Part shown: one piece after another, positions 28,105-37,827 of the stretch | Layout of the letters: the number at the start of each line of letters is the position of its first letter | Numbering within the stretch: position 1 is the stretch's first letter | From: Methanobacteriota archaeon | GTDB lineage: Archaea > Halobacteriota > Methanosarcinia > Methanosarcinales > Methanosarcinaceae | Direction of reading: 5' to 3' | Length of the DNA: 64,000 nucleotides | Assembly (NCBI GenBank): GCA_030054735.1 | Contig: JASGVX010000089.1 | Coordinates: 1 to 64,000, forward strand | The notes under the pieces: generated by a model | Seen by the model: only the letters and a program-made list of their open reading frames with translations | Databases searched by the model: none | What the model was told of the DNA's origin: nothing | Position numbers and translations under genes: made by a program

Positions 28105-28345
28105 CCAAAATCGCTCCTTATTTTATAAGGCTATCATTTCCTTGCGATTTTGGAATGTAACTCCATAAGAGGCGCCGAGATTCGCGACGCGCTTTCCTGA
28201 TCAATGTACATCGACGAGACGAACACGCTGTGACCGGACGTGGAGTACATTTGTTCTCACACAACTGGCCAGCTATGGCAACGAAACCTGTATCATCTAC
28301 CTAGAAAATCACCACGACATCTATAAAATTATCCACGACCGCACG

Positions 28346-28767
28346 ATTTGCCCAGTTTATATGCTGGAAACGCATACCGGTAACAGGAATAAACATCAGC
28401 ATTCGCCTCCACGCACCCGGAATGACCACAGAGTGGATTGTGAACGCAAAGAGAAGATGGAATTTACCTTAGGTTTCCGATGGTCACATCAAAGAGCTGG
28501 ATATGCTTTTTCTTAGAGTCATACTTTTTCCATTCGTCCCAAATCGCACACAAAAAGCCCATAGCCCTCTGAACTTACTGAAAAATCAGTGAGAAGGTGC
28601 TTGATTTTAATGGAGTGTATGCCCGGTGGAGCGGCAAAAAGCTGTCCAACCTCCGTTTCATACTGAGTCGGCATACTCTCAACTACCGGAAGAAACTGCA
28701 TATAATCTGTAAACTCTCGCAGAAAGCGATATACTTCCAACGGATGTTCCATGTTTTTGCTAAAATA
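28346..28767 (-). pseudogene. Decayed radical-SAM sulfatase-maturase (anSME) fragment
   Basis: Reading the minus strand from 28767, YFSKNMEHPLEVYRFLREF and YMQFLPVVES fit the middle of anaerobic sulfatase-maturating enzymes. A frameshift near 28540 leads to FVCAIWDEWKKYDSKKKHIQ and LFDVTIGNLR, then after a stop SLCVHNPLCGHSGCVEANAD and VYSCYRYAFPAYKLGK, matching the SPASM cysteine region of the family. The radical-SAM N-terminus is absent. With at least one frameshift and one stop this is a dead gene, just downstream of the NRPS. Confidence 0.75.
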
Positions 28768-28815
28768 CCCTTTTCGTTAAAAAGCCTATCAATACGTTTT
28801 CAACGATCCTCCTGA

Positions 28816-31800
28816 TCATTCTTCATAAAAACCCAGTCCGTCCAACGCACGCAGTGCGCCCTCAAGATAACGATCTCCCGTGATAGGCCATTTAAATCCG
28901 GCACGATAAAGAATTTCGGTCGTCATCCTGTTTTCCGCATTTAACATATACATCTTGCCGCCGGCATCATCCGTTAGATACGCAATCAAACCGGAGACTC
29001 TATCACTTAAATTCGGAACATCTAAAGCACGTTTTAAGGCCATGTCGAATTCCACGTCGGTCACCACCTCAATGAGGAGACCGCATTGGTTCATGGCACT
29101 AATCACATCGGAGAAATAAATCTCGTGGTTATTGTAGGGGTGAAACACCGTGAATTCCCTGCCGGTTCCAGCCAGTTTAAGGATGGCTGATGCCGTGGAA
29201 TCAATTGGTGAAAACTCAACCGGCTCGTTCATCAAGCTGATCGGGAATACACCCAGCGCACGATAACCGCGGAGTTGACGCATGAAACCATTGGTAAGGA
29301 AATTGATTTGAAACTCACCATCTCGGTCGCGGCTCATGAGGTTGCCAACACGCATTATGTGAGCGTCCAGACCGGCCGTAATGCCCTGCAATACAATGCG
29401 TTCTGCGTGAAACTTGGATTGGATGTAGGCGTTGTTGATGATCTGACCAAAAAACAAGTCACATTCTCTAATACACTTGTCCGACGGCGGTTGCCCATCC
29501 TTTCCTTCGCCTGCAACACTGACGGTGGAAACTTGAATCAGTCGCCGCCCCGTCGCTTGACATAGTGCAATCAGGTTCTGCACGCCGTGCACGTTAATGC
29601 GTTCCAGAGAATCATCCGAAACAAAATGCTTGACCAGCGCTGCACAGTTTACCAGCGTGCGGAAGCTGATATCCTTGAGGCTGTTTACAATTGCTTCATC
29701 CGTGATATCACCCTCCACGCAGAAAATCCTCTCCTCAAAAAGCTCTTCAAACGTCTGATCAAAATAGTAGACGAGCATGGTCTTCAGACGTTGCTCAACA
29801 GTAGCCGAACGGCCCTTGCGCACCAGACAATAAACCTTGCCTGAATAATTCATCAGAAACTCGTAGAGGACGTGCATGCCGAGAAATCCCGTTGCACCTG
29901 TGAGCAGAATGTCTCCCACATCTTCGAAGATCACCCGGTCAACGTTTTCGACACAATTTCCTTCTAAGACCGGTTCAAGCTGTGCGTAATCAAAATCGTC
30001 TCGCGTACTTGTGGAAACGTTGGGTTGCAGCACAGCCTCGTGCCCGCCGGCATGCTGTGCCAACTGACGAGGAGTAGGCAGCCGGAATACGTCCGCATAC
30101 GTGATTGTATGCCCTTTCGCCAATGCGAATATAGCCACCTTTGACGCGCTGAGTGAAGTTCCGCCATTTTCGAAAAAGTTGTCGTTGGCACCGACTCGCG
30201 GGAGTCCGAGTATCTCGCCGAACAGATCACAGAAAGTGCGCTCAAGTTCATTTTCCGGCTCGGCATATTCGCGCTCAACCGCATTGTATTCCAGCTCCGG
30301 CAGTGCCTTGGCATTGATTTTTCCGCTTGCTGTCAAAGGCATGACTTCGAGTTGCATCAGAACGCCGGGCACCATATAGCTAGTTAGTTTGCTGGATAAA
30401 TAATCTGTCAGTTCGGTTTTATCAATCGTCTTGCTGGCAGTGAAATAGGCTGCCAGGAATTGCTCCGTTTCCGAACCTTTCACCCGCACAATGCTCGTTA
30501 AAACATCGGGGAAGCTGTTGATGACTGCTTCAATCTCATCGAGCTCTATGCGCAATCCGCGCAGTTTGACCTGGTTATCTTTTCTGCCGCGGAATCGGAT
30601 CATTCCCTCCGGCGTCCACTGCGCGAGGTCGCCGGTTTTGTAGGCCGGCAGGCCGTCCACGCGGATAAAGCGATCCCGGGTCATGTCCTCAAGTCCTATG
30701 TAGCCAGAACCAACGCCCGTTCCACAGATGGTCAATTCACCCAACGCGCCCATTGGCAAGATGTTATTATGCGGATCCAGCATATGGGCGCGTACGTTGG
30801 ATGCGGGCTTGCCAATCGTAATGTTTTTTGAGTCGGTGATAGCGGTCATGGTGCAACTAATAGTTGTTTCCGTTGGGCCATATCCGTTCATGATGTAGGC
30901 ATCTTCCCGAATGGCTCGGATTTTATCATGGAGTGGTGCTGGGAAGGCCTCGGCGCCAATATCGTAAGAGGCGACCCCGGCAAGCGCTTGCTGTAACTGT
31001 GGCAAATCGATGATGTTCATCAAGAAAGATGGTGTGCAGGACATCAGATCCACGTTGTTTTCAAGCATGAGCTGAGCCAGTGCAAGTGGATTATGAATTT
31101 CTTCCTCTGTCGCCATACAGATAGTCAGTCCATGGGCCAAGGGGATGAATTCCTCCATGATGGACACATCAAACGTGATGGCGGCCAAGGCAAGTGACAC
31201 ACTGCCATATTCGGTGTAACCCAAAATTTCCGGGTTTTTAGGGTTCGCATCAACGAAGTTCACCAAGTTACGCTGGGTTATCCGGACGCCCTTGGGTCGT
31301 CCGGTTGATCCGGAAGTATAGATGCAATAGCAAAGATCATCAGGACCGACCGCAATGTCCGGATTTCTGTCGTCGCCCTCCGCAAGCATGTCTTCAATCA
31401 CGCTGAAGCTTAGATTCTCCTCTTTCAGAAAACCGCCTCTCTGCTCCATCACCTCACTGGTGACGAGCAGCTGGCTCATGCCGGAGTTTTCTATCATGTA
31501 AGCGATACGCTCGTCCGGGTATTCGGGGTCAATGCAAAGAAACGCGCCTCCCGCTTTGAGAATGCCCTGCCTTGCGATATAAACAAAAGCACTGCGCCGC
31601 ATCATCACCCCGACGATTGTGTTTGGCTTGACGCCTTGCTCAATCAGCTTATGCGCCACACGATTTGCGCGTGTGTTGAGCTGTTCATACGTCAGTTTCT
31701 CTTCGGCGGCGATCACAGCGATGCGTTCCGGCGTGCGCGCTGTCTGTGCTTCCAAGAGACAGTGTGCAGGCTTTAGGTCAAGCGGCCAGTCGGTGTCATT

Positions 31801-34800
31801 AAAACGTTCAAGCAGGGCTAGAGACGCAGGCGACAAAAGACTGACAGCGGCCAACTCTTCTACCTCAAGCAGACTGACTACAGCGCTTGCCACGGCATCG
31901 GCCAGACTCCTTATCAGCTCCTCTGAATAAAGATCCGCGCGATATTCCCAGTCAAAGCGGTAGCCTTCCCCATCTCTGAACACATCGATATTCAAGGGTG
32001 CTTTTGCCGTGTTGAGCGGCAACGCGATGATTTCGGCCGAATGTCCGGCGATTTCGGCGCCTACCAAGTTTTCTCCCTGGTACGCAAAGATGATGTCTGA
32101 GGGGATGCCGAAGGCACGGCTTGCTTCAGAGAAAGAATAGAGGTCATGCGCCATCAGGCCGGCAAGTTCTTCCTTGACGTTGTTGACGAATTGGACGGTG
32201 TCGCCTTCGCTCGCGTTTACATACAGCGGCAATGTTTTAACCAGCATGCCGACCATGGAGGCTGTGCGTGGGTCCGTTCGCCCGTGGTAGATGACGGTAA
32301 ACACAGCGTCCGATGCATGTTTCCACCGCGCGAGCGTTAAGCCGAATGCGGCAGTGAATAAGGCGTTGGGAGTTACCTGATGCTCCAGGCAAAAGGCGTC
32401 CACCGCCTTGGCCATAAGCCGTTCATCCCGGTGGTGGAAAGCCACACTGATAGCAGGTCTGTTTTCGTCCTCGGCGATATCCGGCTCGGGCAGGGAATCC
32501 GCGTCGACATCGCGGAAAATACCTTCATAGTATGCCTTTGCCTCCTCATAGGCTTCCCCGCCGCGTCTTGCGACCTCGTCCAGAGCCAGATCGAATGCGC
32601 TGTATGCTTCTTGTGTTAGTTTTTCACCTTTGTAAGCGCGGCTGATGTCGGAAAACAGAATGTCGAGCGAAGCGCCGTCCGCAATAATATGATGGATGTC
32701 GATCAACAAGTAGAGATTCTCGCCTGTTTTGTAAATCTTAAAATTGAAGAGAGGTGCGGTGTCCAAGCGGAAAATCGTAACTAGATCGCTACTTTTGGCT
32801 ACCTGCAACTCCTCCTCGGAGATTTCCAAAATCTCCACATCAACGTCGAGGTCGTTGTGGGGAATCATATAGGGATTGCCTTGTTTATCCGCTTGTATGG
32901 CACACTTCATGGCAGGATGTGCCTCGACGGCCGCCAGTACAGCCGCTTTTAAGCGCTCCACATTGAGTGAAGAAGGCAAGCGAAGCATCATCGGGATGTT
33001 GTAGATGTCGCTCGGGCCGACCCGTTGACACTCCAGATAGATACCGGTTTGTGTTTGAGTCAGAGGGTACTTTTCATGTTTGGTACTTTCTGAAGTGGGC
33101 GCGTCCAAACATGCTAGCTCGAGCATGTGCGTAAGCATGTCATTTTCAATATCGAGAATCGAATAGCCTTTGAGCAGCGCTTTTACATCGGGACTAAACT
33201 GGAAGCGCTCATGCAGCACACGCGAAAGACGCACGGCGGAGAGGGAGGTCAGCCCCACCATCATCAAGTTAGTATTGATGGAAAACGTAGTTTCGCCGAG
33301 CACACTTTGCACCGCTTCAACGATCTGTTTTTCGAGCACGTTCATGATGTGGCCGGAGGGTTCGGCTGCAGCCGGTGCGGACTCAGGCGCGGGAAGCTTG
33401 CGCCGATCCACCTTGCCGTTCGGGTTTAACGGGATAGCATCAATCTGTACGGTCGCCGAGGGTACCATATACGGTGGTTTCAAAGTGAGAATAAAAGCAT
33501 TCAATGCTTGTACATCCACCGTTTCTGACGACACGACATAGGCGACGATCTGCTTGCCATCGGCTGGCGTTTCTATGGCACTCACGGTCGCATCCTGAAT
33601 TCCAGGAAACTGGCGTATGACGGCTTCTACTTCCGTTAACTCGATACGGAAGCCGCGGATTTTAACTTGCGAATCTCGGCGGCCGACAAACTCCACGTTG
33701 CCATCTGGCAGCATGCGCACGACGTCGCCAGTACGGTACACGCGGTCATAAGCGTTCTGACTGCAGAAGGGATTGGACTGAAATACTTTTTCTGTCAGCT
33801 CCGTGCGGTTCAAATAGCCTCGCGCCACCTGAACGCCAGCGATAAGCAACTCGCCCGGCACACCTATCGGCACACGACGATTTTGTCCGTCCACAATATA
33901 CAATTTAAAGTTGTCCAGCGGTTTCCCGATTGGCACGTTGGCATAAAGACGATCAATCTCAAACGCCGTGGTCAAAATCGTGGCTTCGGTTGGACCATAC
34001 AAGTTGAACACACGCAAGTCTTTCGGTGGGGCGAAGGGAACAAGTTTTTCGCCGCCCATGGACAGACAGGTGAGTGTATGCTGTTTGGTAGACAAAGCGA
34101 ATTGGCGACCGACCTGTGTCGTCATGAAAGCATGGGTAAGGCCATGATCCCTGAAATACTCGTTGAGCTTGTCCAGTTCCAGCCGGATCTCATCGTCAAT
34201 GATGTAAAGGGTGCCGCCGGAGACAAGTACCGGATACATATCCATCATGTTCGCATCAAAACCGTAACTCGCATAGGCGGTCACCCGGCTTTTCTCATTT
34301 AATTCATAGTAGCGGCAGTACCAGTGGCAGAAAGCCACCAGGTTTTTATGCTCGAGCATACACCCTTTGGGCTGGCCGGTCGTTCCGGATGTATAGAGCA
34401 AGATGAAAAGATCATCGTGAGACGGTCCGGAGAAAGCGCATTCTTGATCCGGCAGAGCTCCGATGTCTTTTGTTAGCAATACCGGACCTGTGTAATCAGG
34501 AAGAAGTCCGAGCAGGGATTCATCGACAATCAGCAACTTGGCGGATGCGTCATTGACCATAAAGGAGAGCCGTTCGGGTGGATACGAAGGATCGAGCGGC
34601 TGATACGCCGCGCCCGCTTTCGAGACGCCGATGGAAGCGAGAGGCATGAATTCGTTGCGCGGGATTAAAACACTGACAACATCTTCACGTCCGATGCCGA
34701 GTCCTCTGATGTAGGTGGCAAGCCTGTCTGTGCTGCGATCCAGGTCCGCGTAGGTAAGCTGCTTCTCCCTATAAACCACAGCCACCTTATCTGCTGTCCT

Positions 34801-37800
34801 GTTGGCCTGTTGGCGTAGCAGATCGACCACGGAACAAGTGTCATCATAAGGTCTCTCCGTGTTGTTAAACCGATCCAGAAGCAGTTCATCTGTTTCAGAC
34901 AAGAGCTGTATTTCCCCTAAGATCCCGCCGTTGACAAAACTGCGCAGTACATCTTCAAATAAGGTGACGAGCCGCTTGACCGTGGCGCTGTCGTAAAGGT
35001 CACTGCGGTAGTCAATGGATACAGCGTAACCGCCACCCCTCCGAAACACCATCACCGACAAATTCGCCAGTGCGTAGCCAGTCTCCAGATTGTCCAACGG
35101 CACGTCGGCATCTCCCAGGCGAAGGGAATTCAGCGTTTCCGCTTGATACACGTATAAAATGTCCGCTTTTATACCGAACTCATTGGCCATTTCGCTAAAC
35201 GGGAAACCGTCGTGGCACATGGACTGGTAAAAATGTTCCTGGATGTTTTGCAAGGCAGCACTGATCTGTTGGCGCTCGTCAAACTGAACATAGACCGGAA
35301 TGGTGCGCACCAGCATACCGATGCTGTTCTTTAGACGCGGGTCATGACGGCCGTTGTTGACCGTGGCAAAGAGGCTTTCTGTTTGCCCCGTAAACTTTGC
35401 CAAGGTATAAGCGAAGGCGCCCAAGAACAAGGTTCCTTCCGTTACCCGAGCCTTTCTTACACAATGCTCCACCGCCTCGACAGAGAGCGCGTCGTTTAGC
35501 ACATGATAATGCCTGAGCGCGGGGGCATCTGAAACATCGGAGGTGAGGGTGTGGTCAAACAATGGGTTAGAATCGACCTCGTTTCCGTCCAGAAAGGATG
35601 CGAAATAATCGTGCGCAGCCTGGTATGATGCGCTATCCTTGAAGCGGCGTTCGCTCTCAGCAAGCTGGAACGTACTGACCTCTTCTTTCAGTAGAGCATC
35701 ACCGTCGTATGCACGAGTTAACTGGCGGAGGAAAACATCCGCTGACGCACCATCGAAGATGATGTGATGGACATCCATGAACAGATAGTCGTGATCCTCG
35801 GTACGTACAATTTCAAAACGAAACAACGGGCCGTCGCTCAGATCAAAGGGGCGTACAAAATCACGGCTGAAAATGTCGATCTTCTCTTCACTAACTTGTT
35901 TCACGGTAATATCGCAAGGGATCGACGCATCAAACACGAGGGCTGGATCACCGGCGCTAAGCTCCGTCTTTGTCCTGAAGACAGGATACGCGTCTACGAC
36001 ACTGCGAATGGCGCGCTGCAGGCGATCCACATCAATGCCGGGTTCTCTGTTGAAACGGAAACGGCAGGGGATGTTGTACAGGGTGGAATCCGGTGCCTGG
36101 CTGCAAGATAGATAGACTCCCAACTGACTGTTGCTCAGCGGCCGCAGGCCGGGCGTTGCGTCCGTCAGCATAAACAGATCTGCGTTGTCCGTTTGTGTTG
36201 TTCGGCGTATCTCAAGTTGTTTCGCAATCCTGGCCGGCGTACGACCCTGGAAAATATCCATGACTTCCAAATCCGGAACGCCGCAGATATCGACCAGAAT
36301 GACTGCCTTGATGGAGTCGCCTCCCATAGCGAAAAAGTCATCATGGATGCCCACTTTTTCCAGTTTCAGCGTGTCTTCAAAGCCGCGGCACAAGCTCATT
36401 TGGGTATCATTCTCAGGTGCTTGGTAAATGGCCTGGAAGAGCGACGCGTCCGGTTTGGCTAAAGACAGGCGGTCAATTTTTCCGTTTGGGTTAAGCGGAA
36501 AAGCGTCCAGTTCCACGAGAAACAGGGGCACCATATACTCCGGTAAAAGGCCGTTTAACCAAGCGCGCAGGTCGTGTTCCTCCACCCGGCCCTCGGCTTT
36601 GTAATAGCCGCAGAGATAGGCCTGCCCATACTCGTTTTCGAACGCTTTGACTACGGCGGTCGTTATACCCTGAAAGCCAGCCATGGCGTGTTCAATTTCA
36701 CCCAGTTCCACACGTTGCCCGTTTACTTTGACCATCCAGTCTTTGCGATTAATGTACTCCAGATTGCCATCTGGCAGCCGTCGTGCGAGATCGCCGGTGT
36801 GGAAAAAACGTTTACCGTTAATCAAGGAGAAGGCGTTCTCGGTTTCTTCAGGCAAATTCAAATAACCCAAGAAAATATCACCCGAGACACAAATCTCACC
36901 TTCGTCACCGGGCACGCCATCCTCAGAAACCAGTAAAATCTCAAGCCCCTCAACCACCGTGCCAATGGGGGTGTTTTCATAAGCCCTATCCACCTGGAAG
37001 CTGGTAATTGTGAGCGGAATTTCACTCATCCCATAGACATTGTAAAGCTGATAATGATCAGGCGCAACCTTGCTCAGCCGCTCACTTCCAGTCAGTACAT
37101 AGCGCAGGCTCTGACTGCGGTTCTTAAAGTTTTTCAACAACTGCGGACTGATGAAAATGCCTGTAATACTGTTATCGGCGATATAATCGGCAATTTTTTG
37201 CACATCCCTGTTTTTTTCGTTCGAGAGGATGTGTACGGTTGCACCCGAATAAAGTGGCGTTAAAAGGTCTAAAAGCAAGGCGATAAAGCTGAACGGCGCC
37301 GTGCAGGCAATCTGATCCTCGCTCGACAACGCGGAAATATTTCGGATTCGTTCAAGGCCCGCCATTAAGCCGGTCCAGCTCTGAACCACTCCTTTCGGTT
37401 TCCCGGTCGAACCGGAAGTATAGGTAACAAGCGCGCAATCAAGTGCAGCCGGTTCGACGATTTTCTCCTCTGGTGTTAGCCGTTGCGCATGCTCGAAAAA
37501 ATCCTCGTCAATAGAGACAAGCGCACTGCAGTCGCTCTTAATGTAGTTAATTCGCTCCTGCGGATAGGCCGGGTTGAGCGGCACGGCAGCAGCGCCGATA
37601 CGGATCACAGCAAGCAGTGCCGCTACGTAGCGAACATCCCTTGGCAACAAGATAGGAACCAAATCATTTGTCTTGATACCTGAATCTTGAAGGAGGTGGG
37701 CGACACGAGACGCCATCACGTCAAGTTCCTCATAGCTTGTCTGTCGGTACCCATCTTGATCCACAATGGCTGTTTTTTCTGGATGTGATTTGGCGAATTC

Positions 37801-37827
37801 AGCGATCCGCATAGCAAGTGTTAGCAT
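28816..37827 (-). CDS. Three-module nonribosomal peptide synthetase with terminal reductase
   Basis: 3003 residues. Domain order by motif: A1 (about 1-455; TSGSTGKPKG, GKIDR), T1 (GGDSIKAV, near 505), C1 (HHIIFDG, near 720), A2 (YTSGTTGQPKG, NLYGPTEAT), T2 (GLTSLSAV, near 1535), C2 (HHIIADG), A3 (YTSGSTGRPKG, NGYGPTETT), T3 (GGTSLSAS, near 2555) and a thioester reductase R (about 2630-3003; LLTGATGFLG, Tyr/Lys in YIQSKFHAE). It should join three building blocks and release the chain by NAD(P)H reduction as an aldehyde or alcohol. A2 and A3 keep the Asp that holds the substrate amino group (FDANMMD, FDVSIME), but A1 has Ile in its place (FIALLLD), so the starter may be a carboxylic acid without an alpha-amino group. 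The start (AAGGAAGG ahead) overlaps the exporter stop. DNA is visibly GC-richer than the flanks. Confidence 0.95.
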   Translation of the reverse strand: MLTLAMRIAEFAKSHPEKTAIVDQDGYRQTSYEELDVMASRVAHLLQDSGIKTNDLVPILLPRDVRYVAALLAVIRIGAAAVPLNPAYPQERINYIKSDCSALVSIDEDFFEHAQRLTPEEKIVEPAALDCALVTYTSGSTGKPKGVVQSWTGLMAGLERIRNISALSSEDQIACTAPFSFIALLLDLLTPLYSGATVHILSNEKNRDVQKIADYIADNSITGIFISPQLLKNFKNRSQSLRYVLTGSERLSKVAPDHYQLYNVYGMSEIPLTITSFQVDRAYENTPIGTVVEGLEILLVSEDGVPGDEGEICVSGDIFLGYLNLPEETENAFSLINGKRFFHTGDLARRLPDGNLEYINRKDWMVKVNGQRVELGEIEHAMAGFQGITTAVVKAFENEYGQAYLCGYYKAEGRVEEHDLRAWLNGLLPEYMVPLFLVELDAFPLNPNGKIDRLSLAKPDASLFQAIYQAPENDTQMSLCRGFEDTLKLEKVGIHDDFFAMGGDSIKAVILVDICGVPDLEVMDIFQGRTPARIAKQLEIRRTTQTDNADLFMLTDATPGLRPLSNSQLGVYLSCSQAPDSTLYNIPCRFRFNREPGIDVDRLQRAIRSVVDAYPVFRTKTELSAGDPALVFDASIPCDITVKQVSEEKIDIFSRDFVRPFDLSDGPLFRFEIVRTEDHDYLFMDVHHIIFDGASADVFLRQLTRAYDGDALLKEEVSTFQLAESERRFKDSASYQAAHDYFASFLDGNEVDSNPLFDHTLTSDVSDAPALRHYHVLNDALSVEAVEHCVRKARVTEGTLFLGAFAYTLAKFTGQTESLFATVNNGRHDPRLKNSIGMLVRTIPVYVQFDERQQISAALQNIQEHFYQSMCHDGFPFSEMANEFGIKADILYVYQAETLNSLRLGDADVPLDNLETGYALANLSVMVFRRGGGYAVSIDYRSDLYDSATVKRLVTLFEDVLRSFVNGGILGEIQLLSETDELLLDRFNNTERPYDDTCSVVDLLRQQANRTADKVAVVYREKQLTYADLDRSTDRLATYIRGLGIGREDVVSVLIPRNEFMPLASIGVSKAGAAYQPLDPSYPPERLSFMVNDASAKLLIVDESLLGLLPDYTGPVLLTKDIGALPDQECAFSGPSHDDLFILLYTSGTTGQPKGCMLEHKNLVAFCHWYCRYYELNEKSRVTAYASYGFDANMMDMYPVLVSGGTLYIIDDEIRLELDKLNEYFRDHGLTHAFMTTQVGRQFALSTKQHTLTCLSMGGEKLVPFAPPKDLRVFNLYGPTEATILTTAFEIDRLYANVPIGKPLDNFKLYIVDGQNRRVPIGVPGELLIAGVQVARGYLNRTELTEKVFQSNPFCSQNAYDRVYRTGDVVRMLPDGNVEFVGRRDSQVKIRGFRIELTEVEAVIRQFPGIQDATVSAIETPADGKQIVAYVVSSETVDVQALNAFILTLKPPYMVPSATVQIDAIPLNPNGKVDRRKLPAPESAPAAAEPSGHIMNVLEKQIVEAVQSVLGETTFSINTNLMMVGLTSLSAVRLSRVLHERFQFSPDVKALLKGYSILDIENDMLTHMLELACLDAPTSESTKHEKYPLTQTQTGIYLECQRVGPSDIYNIPMMLRLPSSLNVERLKAAVLAAVEAHPAMKCAIQADKQGNPYMIPHNDLDVDVEILEISEEELQVAKSSDLVTIFRLDTAPLFNFKIYKTGENLYLLIDIHHIIADGASLDILFSDISRAYKGEKLTQEAYSAFDLALDEVARRGGEAYEEAKAYYEGIFRDVDADSLPEPDIAEDENRPAISVAFHHRDERLMAKAVDAFCLEHQVTPNALFTAAFGLTLARWKHASDAVFTVIYHGRTDPRTASMVGMLVKTLPLYVNASEGDTVQFVNNVKEELAGLMAHDLYSFSEASRAFGIPSDIIFAYQGENLVGAEIAGHSAEIIALPLNTAKAPLNIDVFRDGEGYRFDWEYRADLYSEELIRSLADAVASAVVSLLEVEELAAVSLLSPASLALLERFNDTDWPLDLKPAHCLLEAQTARTPERIAVIAAEEKLTYEQLNTRANRVAHKLIEQGVKPNTIVGVMMRRSAFVYIARQGILKAGGAFLCIDPEYPDERIAYMIENSGMSQLLVTSEVMEQRGGFLKEENLSFSVIEDMLAEGDDRNPDIAVGPDDLCYCIYTSGSTGRPKGVRITQRNLVNFVDANPKNPEILGYTEYGSVSLALAAITFDVSIMEEFIPLAHGLTICMATEEEIHNPLALAQLMLENNVDLMSCTPSFLMNIIDLPQLQQALAGVASYDIGAEAFPAPLHDKIRAIREDAYIMNGYGPTETTISCTMTAITDSKNITIGKPASNVRAHMLDPHNNILPMGALGELTICGTGVGSGYIGLEDMTRDRFIRVDGLPAYKTGDLAQWTPEGMIRFRGRKDNQVKLRGLRIELDEIEAVINSFPDVLTSIVRVKGSETEQFLAAYFTASKTIDKTELTDYLSSKLTSYMVPGVLMQLEVMPLTASGKINAKALPELEYNAVEREYAEPENELERTFCDLFGEILGLPRVGANDNFFENGGTSLSASKVAIFALAKGHTITYADVFRLPTPRQLAQHAGGHEAVLQPNVSTSTRDDFDYAQLEPVLEGNCVENVDRVIFEDVGDILLTGATGFLGMHVLYEFLMNYSGKVYCLVRKGRSATVEQRLKTMLVYYFDQTFEELFEERIFCVEGDITDEAIVNSLKDISFRTLVNCAALVKHFVSDDSLERINVHGVQNLIALCQATGRRLIQVSTVSVAGEGKDGQPPSDKCIRECDLFFGQIINNAYIQSKFHAERIVLQGITAGLDAHIMRVGNLMSRDRDGEFQINFLTNGFMRQLRGYRALGVFPISLMNEPVEFSPIDSTASAILKLAGTGREFTVFHPYNNHEIYFSDVISAMNQCGLLIEVVTDVEFDMALKRALDVPNLSDRVSGLIAYLTDDAGGKMYMLNAENRMTTEILYRAGFKWPITGDRYLEGALRALDGLGFYEE

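Noticed and set aside
28105-28345. Possible further coding sequence between the transposase scrap and the maturase remnant
   Set aside because: No frame stays open for a meaningful length and I could not match any translated piece to a family.
33667-34302. Long open frames antisense to the NRPS (for example 211 codons on the plus strand)
   Set aside because: They are the shadow of a GC-rich coding region, with no family motif or ribosome binding site.
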